Shown here: piece by piece, positions 9,142-20,926 of the stretch
How positions within the stretch are numbered: position 1 is the first letter of the stretch
How the letters are laid out: each line of letters starts with the position of its first letter
Source of the DNA: Corallium rubrum
Taxonomy: Eukaryota > Cnidaria > Anthozoa > Scleralcyonacea > Coralliidae
Direction of reading: 5' to 3'
DNA: 64,000 bases
Assembly: GCA_964035015.1 (NCBI GenBank)
Contig: CAXIUP010000176.1
Coordinates: 699,001-763,000 of the forward strand
Position numbers and translations under genes: made by a program
Notes under the pieces: model-generated
What the model saw: only the letters and a program-made list of their open reading frames with translations
Databases searched by the model: none
Told to the model about the DNA's origin: nothing

Positions 9142-12100
9142 GTATGGGAATAAAGCAATTGTTGTTATAAACATTTTATGTTGTAAAAAGTAATGGGTTT
9201 AAAGGGACACTCCAAATACAATGAGGGTTTAAATAAAAGATCGTACTGACTTTAGGTTACTCACGAAGTTTGAAAGGTTAATTCTTTTTAGTCAAAGAGA
9301 AATCGCTCGTCGAATTCGGTAAAATCGTCAAATTTTCGACGCCATGTTGTCTTTCTCAAGCAGACGCGTGTGGCCAGCCACGGGTCAGCTGAGCGGATTC
9401 TCAAATATGACGTCACTGAGTGCTTCTTCTCGAAAGGCAAACACGTTAATTTTGAGCTGTTCACGATGAGTGTTGTTACTAATCGGTTATCTGGAGACGA
9501 TTCGTCGAGTTCAAGTGAGTGTAGTTCCTACCACATATTTCCGTAGCAGGAGTAAAGAAATCGGGCGTAAAGTGAGCAGACAAACGGGTTGTTTATCTTG
9601 CGCGGGTTGTCCCTTCACCCTTCTGACATTTCGCAGCCAAATATTTTTCAGCCTGGCCCCACTTGGTACTCTGTGGTACGTCATATAGGTCCTTTTAGTC
9701 TTTTTCCAACCGTTTGTGCAATTGGGAGCCATACAATGCGCCATTTTTGCTAATTTAACAGTCGATTTAAAAACACGAATAACACAACAGAGGAAGGTTG
9801 GTTATTGCTTGTCAACTGCAATTAATTCATTGACCGTACCGAGAAAGATGGCGACTTGTACATTTAGCCACAGTCCTTTGCGTGCAGTAAATATTGTTCT
9901 TGCAGAATTATTGGAAGATATGGTTTTAAAACGTTCAACTTTGGTAGGAATGAAGTTCTTGCTTACTTAATCCATCTTAGCATGATAAACAATGTTTGGT
10001 TGTTATTTGAGCTGATTTGAGGTCGCAAAGCATTGTGGTTAAATGTACCGCCGCCATCTTTTTCGGTACCGTCAATTATCGCGCTTCTGAGGAAAAAACG
10101 AGCCCTTCTTGTATTGAGCAAGCCACGGAAAAGAAAATTCTGGGTAAGAGAAATGCTTAAGAGGCGCCAACAGCAGAGCCAATTTCACATTTTAGTCGAA
10201 GAGTTACGTTTGCACGATAGGGAGTACTTTCTTGAATTTTTAAGAATGAGCCCTGAGAGGCTGGAGCATCTTATTAAACTGGTTGCCCCATGTATTGCGA
10301 AAAAAGAATGCAGGAGCAGAATACCTCTCTCACCAGAATTGGATTGCGCTATGAGATGGGACTGGGTTGCAGACAATTATCGCCGATGCACGTTCTCATC
10401 ATTCTCGTACCCAGACCCACGCGCTGATGCGTGAAGTGGCTCTGTGAACCTCTGGAAATATGCGCGTTCTGATTGGCTTTACGAAACAATGAAAAGAATT
10501 CAAACAAATTCAACAAAATAAGAATTTCACAATCTACACTCTGTTTGCCATAAACGTACGTTTGATATAATTTGACAAATCAAATAACAGCAATACACCA
10601 CATTTAAATTCGAAAATATAATACTATAAACTAATATTTATCATGTTGCGATCCCATATTCTTTCGTTTCGCCAGTTGGTCTTCGATGAGTAGGTTTAAA
10701 ACTGAGTTGACCAAAACACTTTCTTGCCAGAGTGGGCTGATGTTCCTCGTTTTAGATTGTAGACTAGTCAAACACCAGGGGAAGAAATTGATAAATATTG
10801 AATTTGCCAAATCCGCTTGGCAATACAGCTGTGATGTCGTCGACTCCACGTACGTCGAACGATGGCTGTTATGGCATCTTTCTGTCCTTTCTGTAACACT
10901 AAACTAGATTTCCCGTTCTTTCCAAACGCATAGCTTCGTTTACTTCGCGATTCATGATGGATACGATACGATTTACACGACATTAAAACACGAGATTTGT
11001 TGAAAAGAGGGGAAATGACAAGCCGTTTATACCATGAGTCTGGGCACGAGAGTTTGGAATGTTTGGAATGCGCCTGACGTCACTGCGTCGGGAATCCGAC
11101 GCAGACATCCAGAGTTTCCCAGAGCCTTCGCCATCGCCATCGGGGAGCGCGAGGGTCTGTACTTTAGTATTGAGACTTTTTAAGATTGTGGCTATAATAT
11201 TATTTGTTAGTGGCGCTCACAGCTGATAATCACTCCGGCGTTGGTAGGAGAACCAAGAACGGTTAGCACATTTCATGAAGGGTTACATAAAGTACGCTCG
11301 GTCGCATCCCCTCCGCTGATACGAAGTAGTTAGGGCTCGGGCGAAATTTCGTAATCACCTCATCGAGATAATATGGAGTCAATACATTCAAAGTCCTAAA
11401 ATGTGTTTTCTTTTGTGCATTTTTTTATGACGTTTTATAACCTTCATTCTGTAAATCACCCCTCAAAGTGCAGGAAATGGCGTTACAGTGCAATGAATAT
11501 AGTAGCTCACTGCTGTTGCCCTAGTTGATCTTATTGCAGTTAAGAGGTATTTTGGTTAAATAACGTTCGTCTGTAATTTATAAGGGGGTTTTTCTGTATC
11601 TTTACTAGGGATATGTTCGTTTTGCTAAAGCAGGTGACGGAGAAAAAGCTATCAACGCCGCCAAAGAGGCAAATGACAATAAAGTGACATTACGTGGTGT
11701 GGAAACTACATTGAGAGTAATTGAAGGTAAGTTTAAATGTCTATAACTATTTACACATGGCCAACTTTATCTGTCGGGTCGAAAAATGAATCTTTTTAGC
11801 CCAGCTCAAAATTTTAAAATGCAATACCATAACTGGTATTGCATTTTAGAATTTTCAGCTGGGCTCTTATATTCATTTTGCGATTACGGTTTCCACCCGG
11901 TTTGCTACGATTATATCTGTTGGGTCTACATGCAAGCTGTAACAATTTTTGCCATAATATAATAATAGAGTTGATGCATGTAATTCGCGGGCATAAATTG
12001 TTTTCGGCCTGAGCCACAGGCGAGCAGAGCCTAAAATAACCGTCGGACATCGGACGATTTCCGACCAAATTACAGTTTTTCCGACCAAATGGTCAATTGG

Positions 12101-15100
12101 TCGGAAATTTTGTCGAGACAAATTTTCTTGTTAAAAACAGTGCAATTAGTTAGTGTTTAGCATAAAGAATTCTTTACTCCAAGGCGGAATTTACCTAACC
12201 GATCTAATTTCATTTTGGCTGGGCAATTTTTGACCGTTATTTCAGACTCTGGGCGAGGGTTAAAATTTGCTCTGAGAAGGGCCAAAAACATATTTATGAC
12301 AAAGAACATCAACTGTACTAGAAATACATGATCGCAACAACCCCTCGCCCACTTTTAATATATACATTTTTGTACCCCACCCCCACCACCACCACTACAC
12401 GCACACTTTCTGGTTGTTGTTTTGTTTGTTTGTTTGTTTTTTGTATTTAAGTCTATTATAGTTTTTATATTTTTATATTTAGTCTATTATAATTTTAGTA
12501 TGTAATAATTTAACAGCCTAAAAAATTTTGAATTGAAAGAGAAACGAACCAGTATTACATCAAAGAAAATTCATTGGCAAAGTTCATATGTAGTCATGTA
12601 TTGACACACCGAAGTCAATATTAAAAAATAGGTACGCAATGCGTACATGCGTCTACGTTTAGGGCTACAGTGTACATCGTTTGCAATCACGTGACATTGG
12701 ACGCCATCTTGCTAAAACAAACACATGATGGTGACTGTGTGTCAACGGTGTATGCCAAGCAAAAAATCAACCAATATGATGGTGATGTATCTATTGACAT
12801 AATCTGATTTTTCTCATGATACATGTCATTTAATGACAACAACTACATGTATAGTAATTGTGATAAGACATAACTGACTGACTACTACCTGTATATTAAG
12901 TAAATCCACATTACATGCACCAGGAGGAAAATTGAGTCCAGTTAATCAGATCATGTGAATGGGCCTTTGGTTGCAATAATCCTCAGACACTGATAGGCAG
13001 TGTAAATGTGTAATATAACAGAGCACATAGAAATATACCAAATCAGGAAATAGCCAATTTAATTTGCTAAAATACATATTAAGAACTTTTCAGAATGTTT
13101 GTTGATATTTGACTAGTTTAGCATGAGAATTTTCTACTATGTGTATACACATGCAGAAGTAATACTGTCATAAGTTACATACTGGTTACATCCTGTCTGC
13201 ATATCACAGATTGTTTGCCCTCACTAAATTACTAAAACTGGCAGATTTTTGACCTCGGTCAATTACATAAACAATGGATCCAGGATTTTCCTCAATGTTA
13301 GTTACTTTCCTCAGTAATAATGCAACATACTTACACAGTATATAACAGACATTTGGACATTTGTCAAGTTCAATTACTCAAAAAAAATTTCTGAGCCCCA
13401 GATAGGATTCAAACCTGCAACTTTCTAATGACTGGTAGCGTTTGCATATGAGATGTAGTTAATGTGATCTGATGAGTTGTACATGTACGTATACATGTAG
13501 TGCATGTGGTACATTTACAAGCTTAAATGTACTGCATGTATATACTACACTATACTATACTGCATGTATATATACTTCTTATCGTTGCGTCGAAGGTCTG
13601 CGAGAAAGTCGCCTTAGTTCAATTCACAACATTTTTATCCATGAACAATTGTCTGACATCCCACCAAAGTGGAAATAGGAAAAATCATTCCTCAGAGACT
13701 CTGAACATATTGGTAGGCGATACTATATTGGAGGCTATGGATCAGAAATCAGCAACAGCACTCATCCTGCTGGACTTATCAAAGGCATTTGATAGCATAA
13801 GTCATCCAATCCTGCTTAACAAACTAAGTCGCATCGGTGCATCTCCTACTGTAGTGCAGTGGTTTGAAAGCTACCTAACTGGAAGGTCACAAGTTGTTCG
13901 AATTGGTTCAACTGTTTCGTCATCTCTCAACATCACTCATGGGGTACCACAGGGTGCTATTTTATCTCCACTCTTGTTTAGTATCTATGTCAACGACCTG
14001 CCATTGGCCCCACGTCACAGCCGTCTTGAATCCTATGTTGATGACTTCAAAATGTTCCTGTCTTTCCTTGTTAAAGACGCAGATAATGCCAAACAACATC
14101 TTGAAGAAGATCTCTACCAAGTAGCAAAGTGCTGTTCTGAACACCAGTTACTTATTAACCCGAAGAAGACCAAATACGTACTCATCGGAACGCGGCAATT
14201 GCTTCAAAGTCTGCCTTCAGATATGAACCTGAGTTTCTTAGGGGAGACTATTAGCCCAGTATCCTCAGCTAAAGATTTGGGAGTAACGATAGATACTCAT
14301 TTAACGTATGATTGCCATATCACCGATTTGGTCTCCTCGTGCATGGCTAAATTGATGCAGATCAACCGGGTAAAAAAATGCTTTGATAAGGAAACCCTAT
14401 CCCTCTTGGTTTCAGCATTGGTAATGAACAAGCTTCTTTATTGTTCTACTGCTTGGTCAAACACTTCCTCCAAAAATATCAATAAGTTGCAATCGGTGCA
14501 AAATTTTGCGTGTAGGATAGTGACAAACACTAGAAAGTTTGAACACATTTCACCAAAACTACGAGAATTAAATTGGCTTCCGGTAAAGCAACAACTATTA
14601 TTCAGAGAAATAGTTATGATGTATAAATGTGTTTATAATCTAGCTCCGCCTTATTTATGTAATAAATTTAAAAAACGCTCAAATATCCACGAATGTTACA
14701 CGCGTAATCGGATTTCTTTTCAAATCCCACTTTTTAATACCACGTCTGGTCAGAGAACGTTTCAGTATAGAGGAGTCAAATTGTGGAACGATTTGGACAA
14801 TGAAATAAAACTGGTTTCCTCCTTGACAAGTTTTAAGAAAAAATTAAAGAAAGACATGTTAGACAATTTTTATTCCCAGTCATAGAATAGTTTACTGAAA
14901 GTTTTAAATATTTATTGTAACTATTGTTATATATCTGTAGACTTTTATCATAAGACATTTTAATCTTCATTTTATTCATGTAAATTAGTGTTGAAAAGCC
15001 TTATTAAGGAACACAATAAAGTATGTATGTATGTATGTACACACACTTCACTTAATAATTTGTTAAGTTTGTTTAGTTTGAGTTATGCGATAATTCACTA

Positions 15101-18100
15101 CACAGATAACGTCTGATCAGAATGTCACCACTAACACAGTGGTCCCTGTGCAACAACTGAAACAAGCTATTAACACATGTCAGTCAATATTTCTAAAACA
15201 GAAAACAAAAAAAATCGGTCATTTAAGGAAGAATATATATAAGTATCTATGAAGCAAAAAAGTGTTATTAATAATAATCGTGGTAGGAGCATTTACTAAG
15301 AGTTTAATTTTTTATTCCATTTTTGAAGAAATGGATCGCTTGGTTGGACTGCTTTATAGCAATACAGTAATAAAATATAAGCTTACAGTACTATTTTGAC
15401 GCATATTAACGCACAATGGCTTTTAGAGTAAAATGAATCAGGGAAACTGTTTTGTCTGTAACTGTCGGGCTTACAGTAACGTTGAGGACAAAATGCCTTG
15501 AGTTAAAAGTAAACAACTGCAAATAGATATTTCCTTTTAAACCACTATTTCATGAGTCTGATGATATATACAACCTAAAAGATAGCCCAGTACAACAGGC
15601 AATTTTACAATTTACATCATGTTTCCACAAGTTCCATAGAGATGAACGTTGATGTGACACAGTTTAAGTTATAATTACTTCCTTACCTTGATAAAATCTC
15701 CTCGAAATCAAAAGAAACAACTCGTTTTCAATGACTCAATCGTTCGTAGACAGATGGACGAAGCAATGAAGCAGAAAGCAGTCGACGCCATATTCACTAC
15801 ATCACATTACACACATCGCTACATCGGAAAACATCGGCACACCTTCGCTTATATTGGCTATGGGATTCGCTCCGAACGTTTCGCGCGCCGATGAATCTGA
15901 TCGAGGAAACTATGACGTCACAAGAGTGACAATACCCAGATAGGTTTTTACGGGTACATAACGTCTACGTTGCTATAGCAACGTAGACGCAAAAAGAAAC
16001 AACGAGATGAACCAAATAACAAATTTTCATTCAAAATAGATAATAGTGGCCAAGAAAAGACACAATGCCACGTCCTAGCGTCCAAAGACAACTAGACAAG
16101 AATATTACCTATATTGCATGATTTTCTTTTTCAAGACTCAGCTAAACTGCACTGCCAATTCAGTCTATACTCTTTTCAGAACTCAGATTGTTTTTCTCCT
16201 TCGGTTTCTTACTTTTTCCGTGACCAGGCATCATTCAGTTCTCTTCAAGATCTAAAGAGCCGTTTGTTTCAAACTGATTTCTTCATCGTTCTCTCTCGAC
16301 TCGAGTTAAGTAGCATACACCAGAGCAGAATTCTTTACAGGCTTTGGCCACGGTCTTCGTTGTAACAGTTACCAGTACCCTGCTATCCGAACTGCGAAAG
16401 TTGCGGATTTGTTGACATATATACAAACATCTCGCAGAATTTCTTTCCCACTTGCATGTAATTTCGCGTGTAAGTGAACTCCACGCGTGTCGAGATTAGC
16501 ACCCTCTTCCGGGCTCCGGGCCTTCGGCCCTACGCCCGAGCCCGGGGATTACTATTAATATAATTTTAGTGGACATTTAGAAGAAAATAAAAGACAGGAC
16601 AGTAAACAATATCTTGAACAGTCCCGCCTTCGCGCCGGCGTGTGTTTTATTGCAATAAATATTTAACTCATAACTTACATGTAAAACTTGTCAGAAAAAC
16701 GCAACATTTGTCATGAAAAAAAAATCTTTGCTTCAAAGGATTGATAAGAAAACAAACCAATAGTGATTTAGAATTGTTAAAACTGGTAGGCTTAAATCAG
16801 CGGGCTAAAACATATTATACACTTAATTCTGCTCCCGAGGGGAACAGTTAGTTTTGTTTTCCCGAGAGTCTTGATATTTCCCGAGACGAAGTCGAGGGAA
16901 ACATCGAGACTCGAGGGAGAACAAAACTAACTGTTTCCCGAGGGATCAGACATTAAGTGTTTTGTTATATAGCTTGAGTTTCGCTGAATAATTTCGACGT
17001 TTATCAAGGGAAAGTACACAAAAGACAAACGCTAAGACTTACCAAAACATGTCGCCTGGCTCCGTAATTTCACTTCAACCAAACAAATATGAGTCTCATA
17101 ACAAAAGAACAGCAATACATTTCTCCAGTTAATCTTCACACAAGCTTTGAAGACCTATAATATTCTTTTTTTCGTACCAAAAAAGCTTTTGTTCATAGGA
17201 TGCCATGAAGAGTTCAAAGTTCTAGCGGGCAACAATTGAAAACTTATTGACCGAGCAGGTAATAAGTTCTCAATTCAGTATTGCCCGCTCCCTAGACATT
17301 GAAATTTAGCTAAGGTCATGTGACCACAAACCATCCAATGACAGTCATCGTTGCATCCAGTGAAACTCTAGCTATATAACAATTTCCATTATTCTCCATT
17401 TTAGCCCACAATGCCCGATAAAATTATTCTAAGTATAGGTTAGTTACCTCAACCTCGGTTACTTCGTAAGATATTTACCTCGGGCCTTCGACCCTCGGTA
17501 AATAACTGACGTATAGTTACCTCACTACGTCAGTTATTTACCGAGGGTCGAAGGCCCGAGGTAAATATCTTACGAAGTAACCGAGGTTGAGGTAACTAAC
17601 CTACTTAGTTCAAGATCACCGAGGTTGCCTAAGAAAACTGAGGTACTGAGTTCGTTATCACAGAGGTTATCTAAAAACACTTCAGTCACGATGGTAAATC
17701 CTTTATCACATTCGTGACCATTGATTAACCCTTGTTTTCCAAACCACGCATAAATCAAGTTAATTGCCCTGGGCTAATATATATTAGTAAAATTTTAGAA
17801 GTAACTATTGCATTTCTCGTCCTCTGATTGGTCGAGCTGAACTGCCTATTTCGCGTTAGTTACCTCGCGCGAGGTAGAAATTGTGTCGGAAAATGTTGGA
17901 GTCGTCATTTTGACGGATGGTATCTAATCAATGGTATAATTATTTTTCCAAATGGTTACTACAGCGACTATTCTTTTTTAAACCTAACAAATCGTCAAAA
18001 AAATCAACAGATAGAGACTGTATACACAGAAAAGCTCTATGTTGAAATCATTTGAAGGTGAGAAAGTGTTTAGTCATAAAATTATTTGAAGTTTGGGTCA

Positions 18101-19882
18101 GTTTTAAATCACTATGTGCAATTGAATGCATTATTTAAATTTACATGACAAAATTACGACAGTTAAAGACGTGTGTTTTAAATTTCTTGGTTATTCTTCG
18201 CAGGCCTGAAATTTTACTAAAACAATTAGTCACCTCAGTCTCAGTGATTATCGTTTATATTTACCTTGCCGCTTCGCGGCTCGGTAAATATTCAACGATA
18301 ATCACCTCGACTTCTGTGACTAATTGTTAATTAGCCCCGGGCAATTAACTTGATTTATGCGTGGTTTGGAGTAATTATTACAAATAAACAACTGCGGTAC
18401 ATCAAAGAAAACCGAGTTGATCGTGAACTAATAGGAATTAGTGTTTGCACTGTTGAGTGCGGACATTGTTAAGATTATATTTAGATCATTATATTTTTTT
18501 TCTGTCTAAGGTGAAGAGGAGAAGAATTATTGGATAAAAGTGCGTGAAACTAAAGAAAAACTGCGAAGGAGTGGTAAGTATAATATTGGATATCGATGAT
18601 GGTGTGCTACACAGTTAAGTTTCAGGCGGAAGCTGCATCATATCCGCCATTTCGGCAAAATTTTCTCGCACCTGCACTACAATTCTAGAGCAGGTGTGTC
18701 ATTGTGTGATATTTGTTGTCATTTGACGCCGTGGTTATAGGTCCGATACTGGACCTTTTTGTTCTACGGCTTTCTACGGCTGTAGATCCGACAATGACAC
18801 AACACTGCGTAAATTAATGCAACAGGGCAGGCATATACGTGTCACGCTTAACTCATTCCTGTCCGAAGGCTTCCCCAGAGGTGAATAAAATCGTCCGCTT
18901 TTGCGTCCACCACCAGATATCCCTTGTTTACCCCACCACATTTGATTGACTATTTTTTATCTACGTCACCCTTTTGGATTTTTGGATATATAAGTCCTGT
19001 TTTATTTAATTTCCTCGCATTTCACTCGAAGGACGAAGGGATCCGCTGAAAACGTCAGTATTTCGTTATCAAACCAATATTCTCGCGGCAATTTTATTTA
19101 AAACACTGCCTACGCAGCACTCTTCATTTTTGGAGGTACCCTCCCGTCCGTTCTGCGCATGTACAAAACCAATGTTTACATCTTTATTTTAAAAAAAAAA
19201 ATCTAATACCTCTTTCAAGATTGTAAGCTTTTCTTGCCTCGTCTTTACACCTGTACCCAAAACAAAACATTTTCAGAAGAAGTAGAAGAAATCCAAAGAG
19301 ATATCCTCGCCCAATCACTTGGTTTTCTGCCATGTTGCTCGAACGGTTTACACTGAACGTGGTACTTCATGTAATTATCCACCAATGTCATGTTTCAGGG
19401 CCCTAAAAACAAATATGGCGGATCATGCGCAGAACGGTCTGGACAGCACTTTAAAGATGATACTTGCTTAAAATACGCATTTTAAATATCGAATTTCACA
19501 TAACATGAAATTTACTAGAGTTAGCTCTTCTGACTATCAGTAGAACTTCATGTTATGTGAAATTCGATATTTAAAATGCGAGTTTTTAGTAACTTGACAA
19601 GAAGTCGCCGTGCACCGTTTGCAAGTCAACATTGCAGTGTTGTTGCTGTCAATATTGCAAGGAAAAGAACATCCGGTTTGACTGTGAGGCATTTTACTCA
19701 AACTTTTTTTTTACTGGAGTTCCCTTTTACGTTGTTTGTGTTAAACGTACTACCTGTATGTAGGTGGAAAGAAATACCGAGGAAATCAAAAAAGAGGAAG
19801 GCAGCAGAAATACGACACACCACGCCAAGACAATAAGAGCGACGAGCCACCAACAAAACAGCCCAAAACAGAAGAAACTTAG
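9079..19882 (+). CDS. SSB: La (SSB) RNA-binding protein gene, 3' four exons
   Basis: Four exons (9079-9141, 11609-11726, 18511-18573, 19764-19882) splice in frame into about 120 codons ending at TAG 19880-19882. La binds the UUU-OH tails of new RNA polymerase III transcripts in the nucleus. Exons 1-3 reconstruct the second RRM (xRRM): EVFNIEGISVSWVDFDRGD, then GYVRF (RNP1-like), then KEANDNKVTLRGVE and VIEGEEE, aligning by recollection with human La KDANNGNLQLRNKEV and VLEGEVE. Exon 4 is the basic tail (GGKKYRG, RGR) ending EPPTKQPKTEE, like EPASKQQKTEN in human La. The upstream La motif and first RRM exons were not found and probably lie left of the window or are hidden by inserts. Introns of 2.5, 6.8 and 1.2 kb are full of repeats. 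LARP7 is the main alternative, but the tail favours La. Confidence 0.8.
9190..9510. other. Intronic sequence upstream of THAP ORF
   Basis: Unique-looking intron sequence with a GGGACACTCC block at 9203 and TGACGTCA near 9409, possibly the promoter side of the minus-strand THAP ORF's element or an element end. No gene seen. Confidence 0.35.
9511..9744 (-). pseudogene. THAP zinc-finger domain fragment
   Basis: On the minus strand the frame begins MAHCMAPNCTNG and runs to YHRVPSGARLKNIWLRNVRR and DKQPVC. This is the start of a THAP domain: C-x4-C, the conserved Trp in the IWL segment, then the next Cys. The rest of the domain (C-x2-H and the AVPTIF-type end) is not in this frame, so the copy is broken or spliced near 9575. 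THAP domains are DNA-binding modules of host factors and of P-element and Kolobok transposases. It lies in the first visible La intron, head to head with a Harbinger fragment, so a transposon origin is likely. Confidence 0.6.
10033..10434 (+). pseudogene. PIF/Harbinger transposase, N-terminal fragment
   Basis: From about 10125 the frame reads RKRKFWVREMLKRRQQQSQF, then ELRLHDREYFLEFLRMSPER and LIKLVAPCIAKKECRSRIPL. This is the conserved N-terminal block of HARBI1-like nucleases (WVR..., F...RM....L..L...I.......PLSPE). After PLSPE the sequence leaves the family pattern and runs into a MITE near 10400; no DDE catalytic residues are present. It is a relic in a La intron. The start codon is not certain. 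Confidence 0.65.
10404..11056. mobile_element. MITE with CTCGTRCCCAGAC-type ends
   Basis: The left end CTCGTACCCAGACCCA pairs with the right end TGAGTCTGGGCACGAG (14 of 16 positions). The interior of about 620 bases has only short ORFs. It truncates the Harbinger fragment immediately to its left. Confidence 0.5.
11057..11608. other. La intron sequence
   Basis: Non-repetitive-looking intron with a GACGCAG/CTGCGTC pair near 11085; the 3' splice acceptor (TTTCTGTATCTTTACTAG) ends at 11608. No gene seen. Confidence 0.5.
11609..11726 (+). CDS. SSB: La exon (xRRM core)
   Basis: Acceptor TTTACTAG, donor GTAAGT. 39 codons plus one base: GYVRFAKAGDGEKAINAAKE, then ANDNKVTLRGVETTLRVIE. GYVRF matches the RNP-like strand of La RRM2. 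Confidence 0.8.
11797..11866. repeat. 70 bp hairpin
   Basis: AGCCCAGCT ... AATGCAATACCA is mirrored by TGGTATTGCATT ... AGCTGGGCT. A related sequence (GCTGGGCATTGATT... GCCACGATTACGATTCCCGC) occurs at about 41450-41510. Confidence 0.7.
11867..13376. other. La intron, no gene seen
   Basis: AT-rich intron with a CCA-rich patch (12376-12400), a (GTTT)n run (12420-12442) and scattered ATG-rich low-complexity sequence. No supported gene. Confidence 0.5.
13377..13470 (-). mobile_element. Candidate tRNA-derived SINE fragment
   Basis: On the minus strand the sequence contains GCAGGTTTGAATCCTATC, which fits a Pol III B box (GGTTYGANTCC), followed after GGGGCTCAGAA by a run of T (13381-13388 as A on the plus strand) that could act as a Pol III terminator. 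No clear A box is visible, so this may be only the 3' part of a tRNA-like head. Confidence 0.35.
13574..14885 (+). pseudogene. Reverse transcriptase, C-terminal part (CR1-like LINE)
   Basis: An uninterrupted frame of about 430 codons. The palm motifs are present: ALILLDLSKAFDSISH (motif A with catalytic Asp), HGVPQGAILSPLLFSIYVND (motif B) and SYVDDFKMFLSF (motif C, with the catalytic DD). After the RT comes the thumb and C-terminal domain with RELNWLPVKQQLLFR and GVKLWNDLDNEIK, typical of this LINE group; stop TAG after YSQS. The endonuclease and ORF1 are missing, so the copy cannot move by itself. A full-length ORF2 of this type has roughly 900-1000 residues. The open frame suggests a fairly young insertion. 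Confidence 0.8.
13574..15038 (+). mobile_element. 5'-truncated CR1-like LINE
   Basis: The element begins mid-ORF near 13574, keeps the C-terminal reverse transcriptase part, a 3' UTR of about 130 bases, and ends in AATAAAGTATGTATGTATGTATG, a short tandem tail like those of CR1/L2-type LINEs. 5' truncation is the normal outcome of target-primed reverse transcription. It sits in the second visible La intron in the same orientation as the gene. Confidence 0.8.
15039..15961. repeat. Dispersed repeat, copy 1 (intronic)
   Basis: Blocks such as GTCTGATCAGAATG (15112) and GATAAAATCTCCTC (15690) recur at 47050 and 47209, so 15110-15700 and 47040-47220 are diverged copies of one repeat. A short ORF at 15688-15894 (+) lies in this repeat and has no recognisable domain. 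Confidence 0.5.
15962..15989. repeat. Perfect 28 bp palindrome
   Basis: CGTCTACGTTGCTATAGCAA and its continuation read identically on both strands. Confidence 0.9.
16114..16370. repeat. Dispersed repeat, inverted partner at 26060-26285
   Basis: ACTGCCAATTCAGTCT, TTTCTTACTTTTTCCG, ATCTAAAGAGCCGTTTG and ACACCAGAGCAGAATTCTTT all have reverse-complement partners in order at 26060-26285. No coding function is assigned to the open frame across it. Confidence 0.65.
16480..16545 (-). repeat. GC-rich ~75 bp repeat, inverted copy
   Basis: On the minus strand: TAATCCCCGGGCTCGGGCG, GGGCCGAAGGCCC, GGGTGCTAATCTCGACACGC. The same unit occurs at 24154, 27091 and 58147. Confidence 0.75.
16820..16959. repeat. 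140 bp hairpin repeat
   Basis: CACTTAAT...CCCGAGG...AACAGTTAGTTTTGTT is mirrored by AACAAAACTAACTGTT...CCGAGGG...ATTAAGTG, with a GACGAAGTCGAGGG loop. Confidence 0.8.
17431..17606. repeat. 176 bp near-perfect palindrome
   Basis: GGTTAGTTACCTCAACCTCG ... mirrored by CGAGGTTGAGGTAACTAACC, with inner arms CCTCGGGCCTTCGACCCTCG. The apparent short ORF over its right half is not a gene. Confidence 0.85.
17607..18221. other. La intron, no gene seen
   Basis: AT-rich, with GAGGTAAC-type fragments related to the flanking palindromes. A 75-codon ORF at 17828 (+) shows no domain. Confidence 0.45.
18222..18330. repeat. 109 bp hairpin repeat
   Basis: ACAATTAGTCACCTC ... GATTATCG(TT) is mirrored by CGATAATCACCTCGACTTC... 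GTGACTAATTGT; the loop is CCGCTTCGCGGC. Same architecture as 17431-17606. Confidence 0.75.
18511..18573 (+). CDS. SSB: La exon (xRRM alpha3)
   Basis: Acceptor TTTTTCTGTCTAAG and donor GTAAGTA. Completes a split Gly codon, then EEEKNYWIKVRETKEKLRRS, the C-terminal helix that in La-family xRRMs covers the RNA face. Confidence 0.8.
18574..19469. repeat. La intron with dispersed-repeat pieces
   Basis: Holds TTCCTGTCCGAAGGCTTCCCCAG-type sequence (18855-18890), found inverted twice at 40938-41090; ACTGCCTACGCAGCA (19106), found also at 21461 and 48061; and a CCGTTCTGCGCATG / CATGCGCAGAACGG inverted pair (19148/19423). No gene. Confidence 0.5.
19470..19586. repeat. 117 bp hairpin
   Basis: CATTTTAAATATCGAATTTC and ACATAACATGAA on the left are mirrored on the right; loop near 19527. 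Confidence 0.85.
19764..19882 (+). CDS. SSB: La terminal exon (basic tail)
   Basis: Acceptor TGTATGTAG. Completes a Gly codon, then GKKYRGNQKRGRQQK, an RGR-type basic stretch, and ends EPPTKQPKTEET before TAG 19880-19882. The Lys-rich end is a plausible nuclear localisation signal, as in La. Confidence 0.8.
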
Positions 19883-19971
19883 GTTTCAAAGAAAGCTTGG
19901 AAACCGTATTTTTATCTTGTCGTAACCTTAAACAATTATGCAGTTTGTGAAGGTCTGAATTTTATAGAGGA

Positions 19972-19977
19972 AATAAA
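19972..19977 (+). terminator. Polyadenylation signal of La gene
   Basis: AATAAA lies 90 bases after the La stop codon, the only such signal in the short 3' UTR before LINE sequence begins near 20050. Confidence 0.7.
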
Positions 19978-20049
19978 ATGAAATGTTGGGTGTTTTTAAT
20001 TTGAAAAGACTCTAGAATTGATATAGACGTTAGTAAAAATTTGTTCATA

Positions 20050-20926
20050 ATGATAATAATGGAAACTTTATTAAATGTTTTTCTTTTCTACATATACAAT
20101 TATAAATCTCGCTTATTAAGGTAATTTACAATTGGCTGCTTGAAACACAACTAATAATATATAATAACAACTAATGACTATATAATAAAACAAGCAAATT
20201 CATATACAAATGTTTCAAAAAGCTAATAATTCGGGATTTCCCCATTCCTTGTTTCGGCAGCAGAAAATGTAATACGTAGTTCTGATAGCTATAGTCATCG
20301 TTTTCCTTACGCAGTACATTTGGTGCTTGTTATCAAGGCCAACCTTCTAAAAAAGTAGAACACTCTTTCGCAAAAACGCCTAGGGAGCTCATGGAGAGAT
20401 TTTTGCTGTTTTACTAGTTCACTATATTTATCTTCTTTCCGCTTGACGTTGTTTTGAAGGTTTGATTCAAAACCAACAGTAAGTTCGAGAACATAAAGAC
20501 GGCCGTTTGAACAATGCAATAGCAAATCTGGACGATACATGTCACCAGTTAGGATAGATGGGCTTTTGAACCCAGGTAGATCGACAAAGAGGTTTGAACC
20601 GTTAACAGATTGTAAGGTATTTGCGAGAAAGTTAAGAATTGAATTGTGCCTCCGTGTAAAACGTTCAGGATACGATTGACAACCAGCAACAACGTGTAGT
20701 AGTGTTTCTGGGCTCAGACAAAAGGAGCATTCTGGACTTGAAGATATTCCCCATCTGTGAAGGTTTTTGCGTGTCGGAATAGAATTGTTCACATAACATA
20801 GTAAAGTTATAAATATTTTTTGGCAGTTTTGATTGAGCAGTTGGCCACACCTTGTTAAGCTGTGATATGGAGAACTTTGTAACGTTAGAGAAAAAGGATC
20901 CCTGACAAGTCATGTGGTTTCGAATA

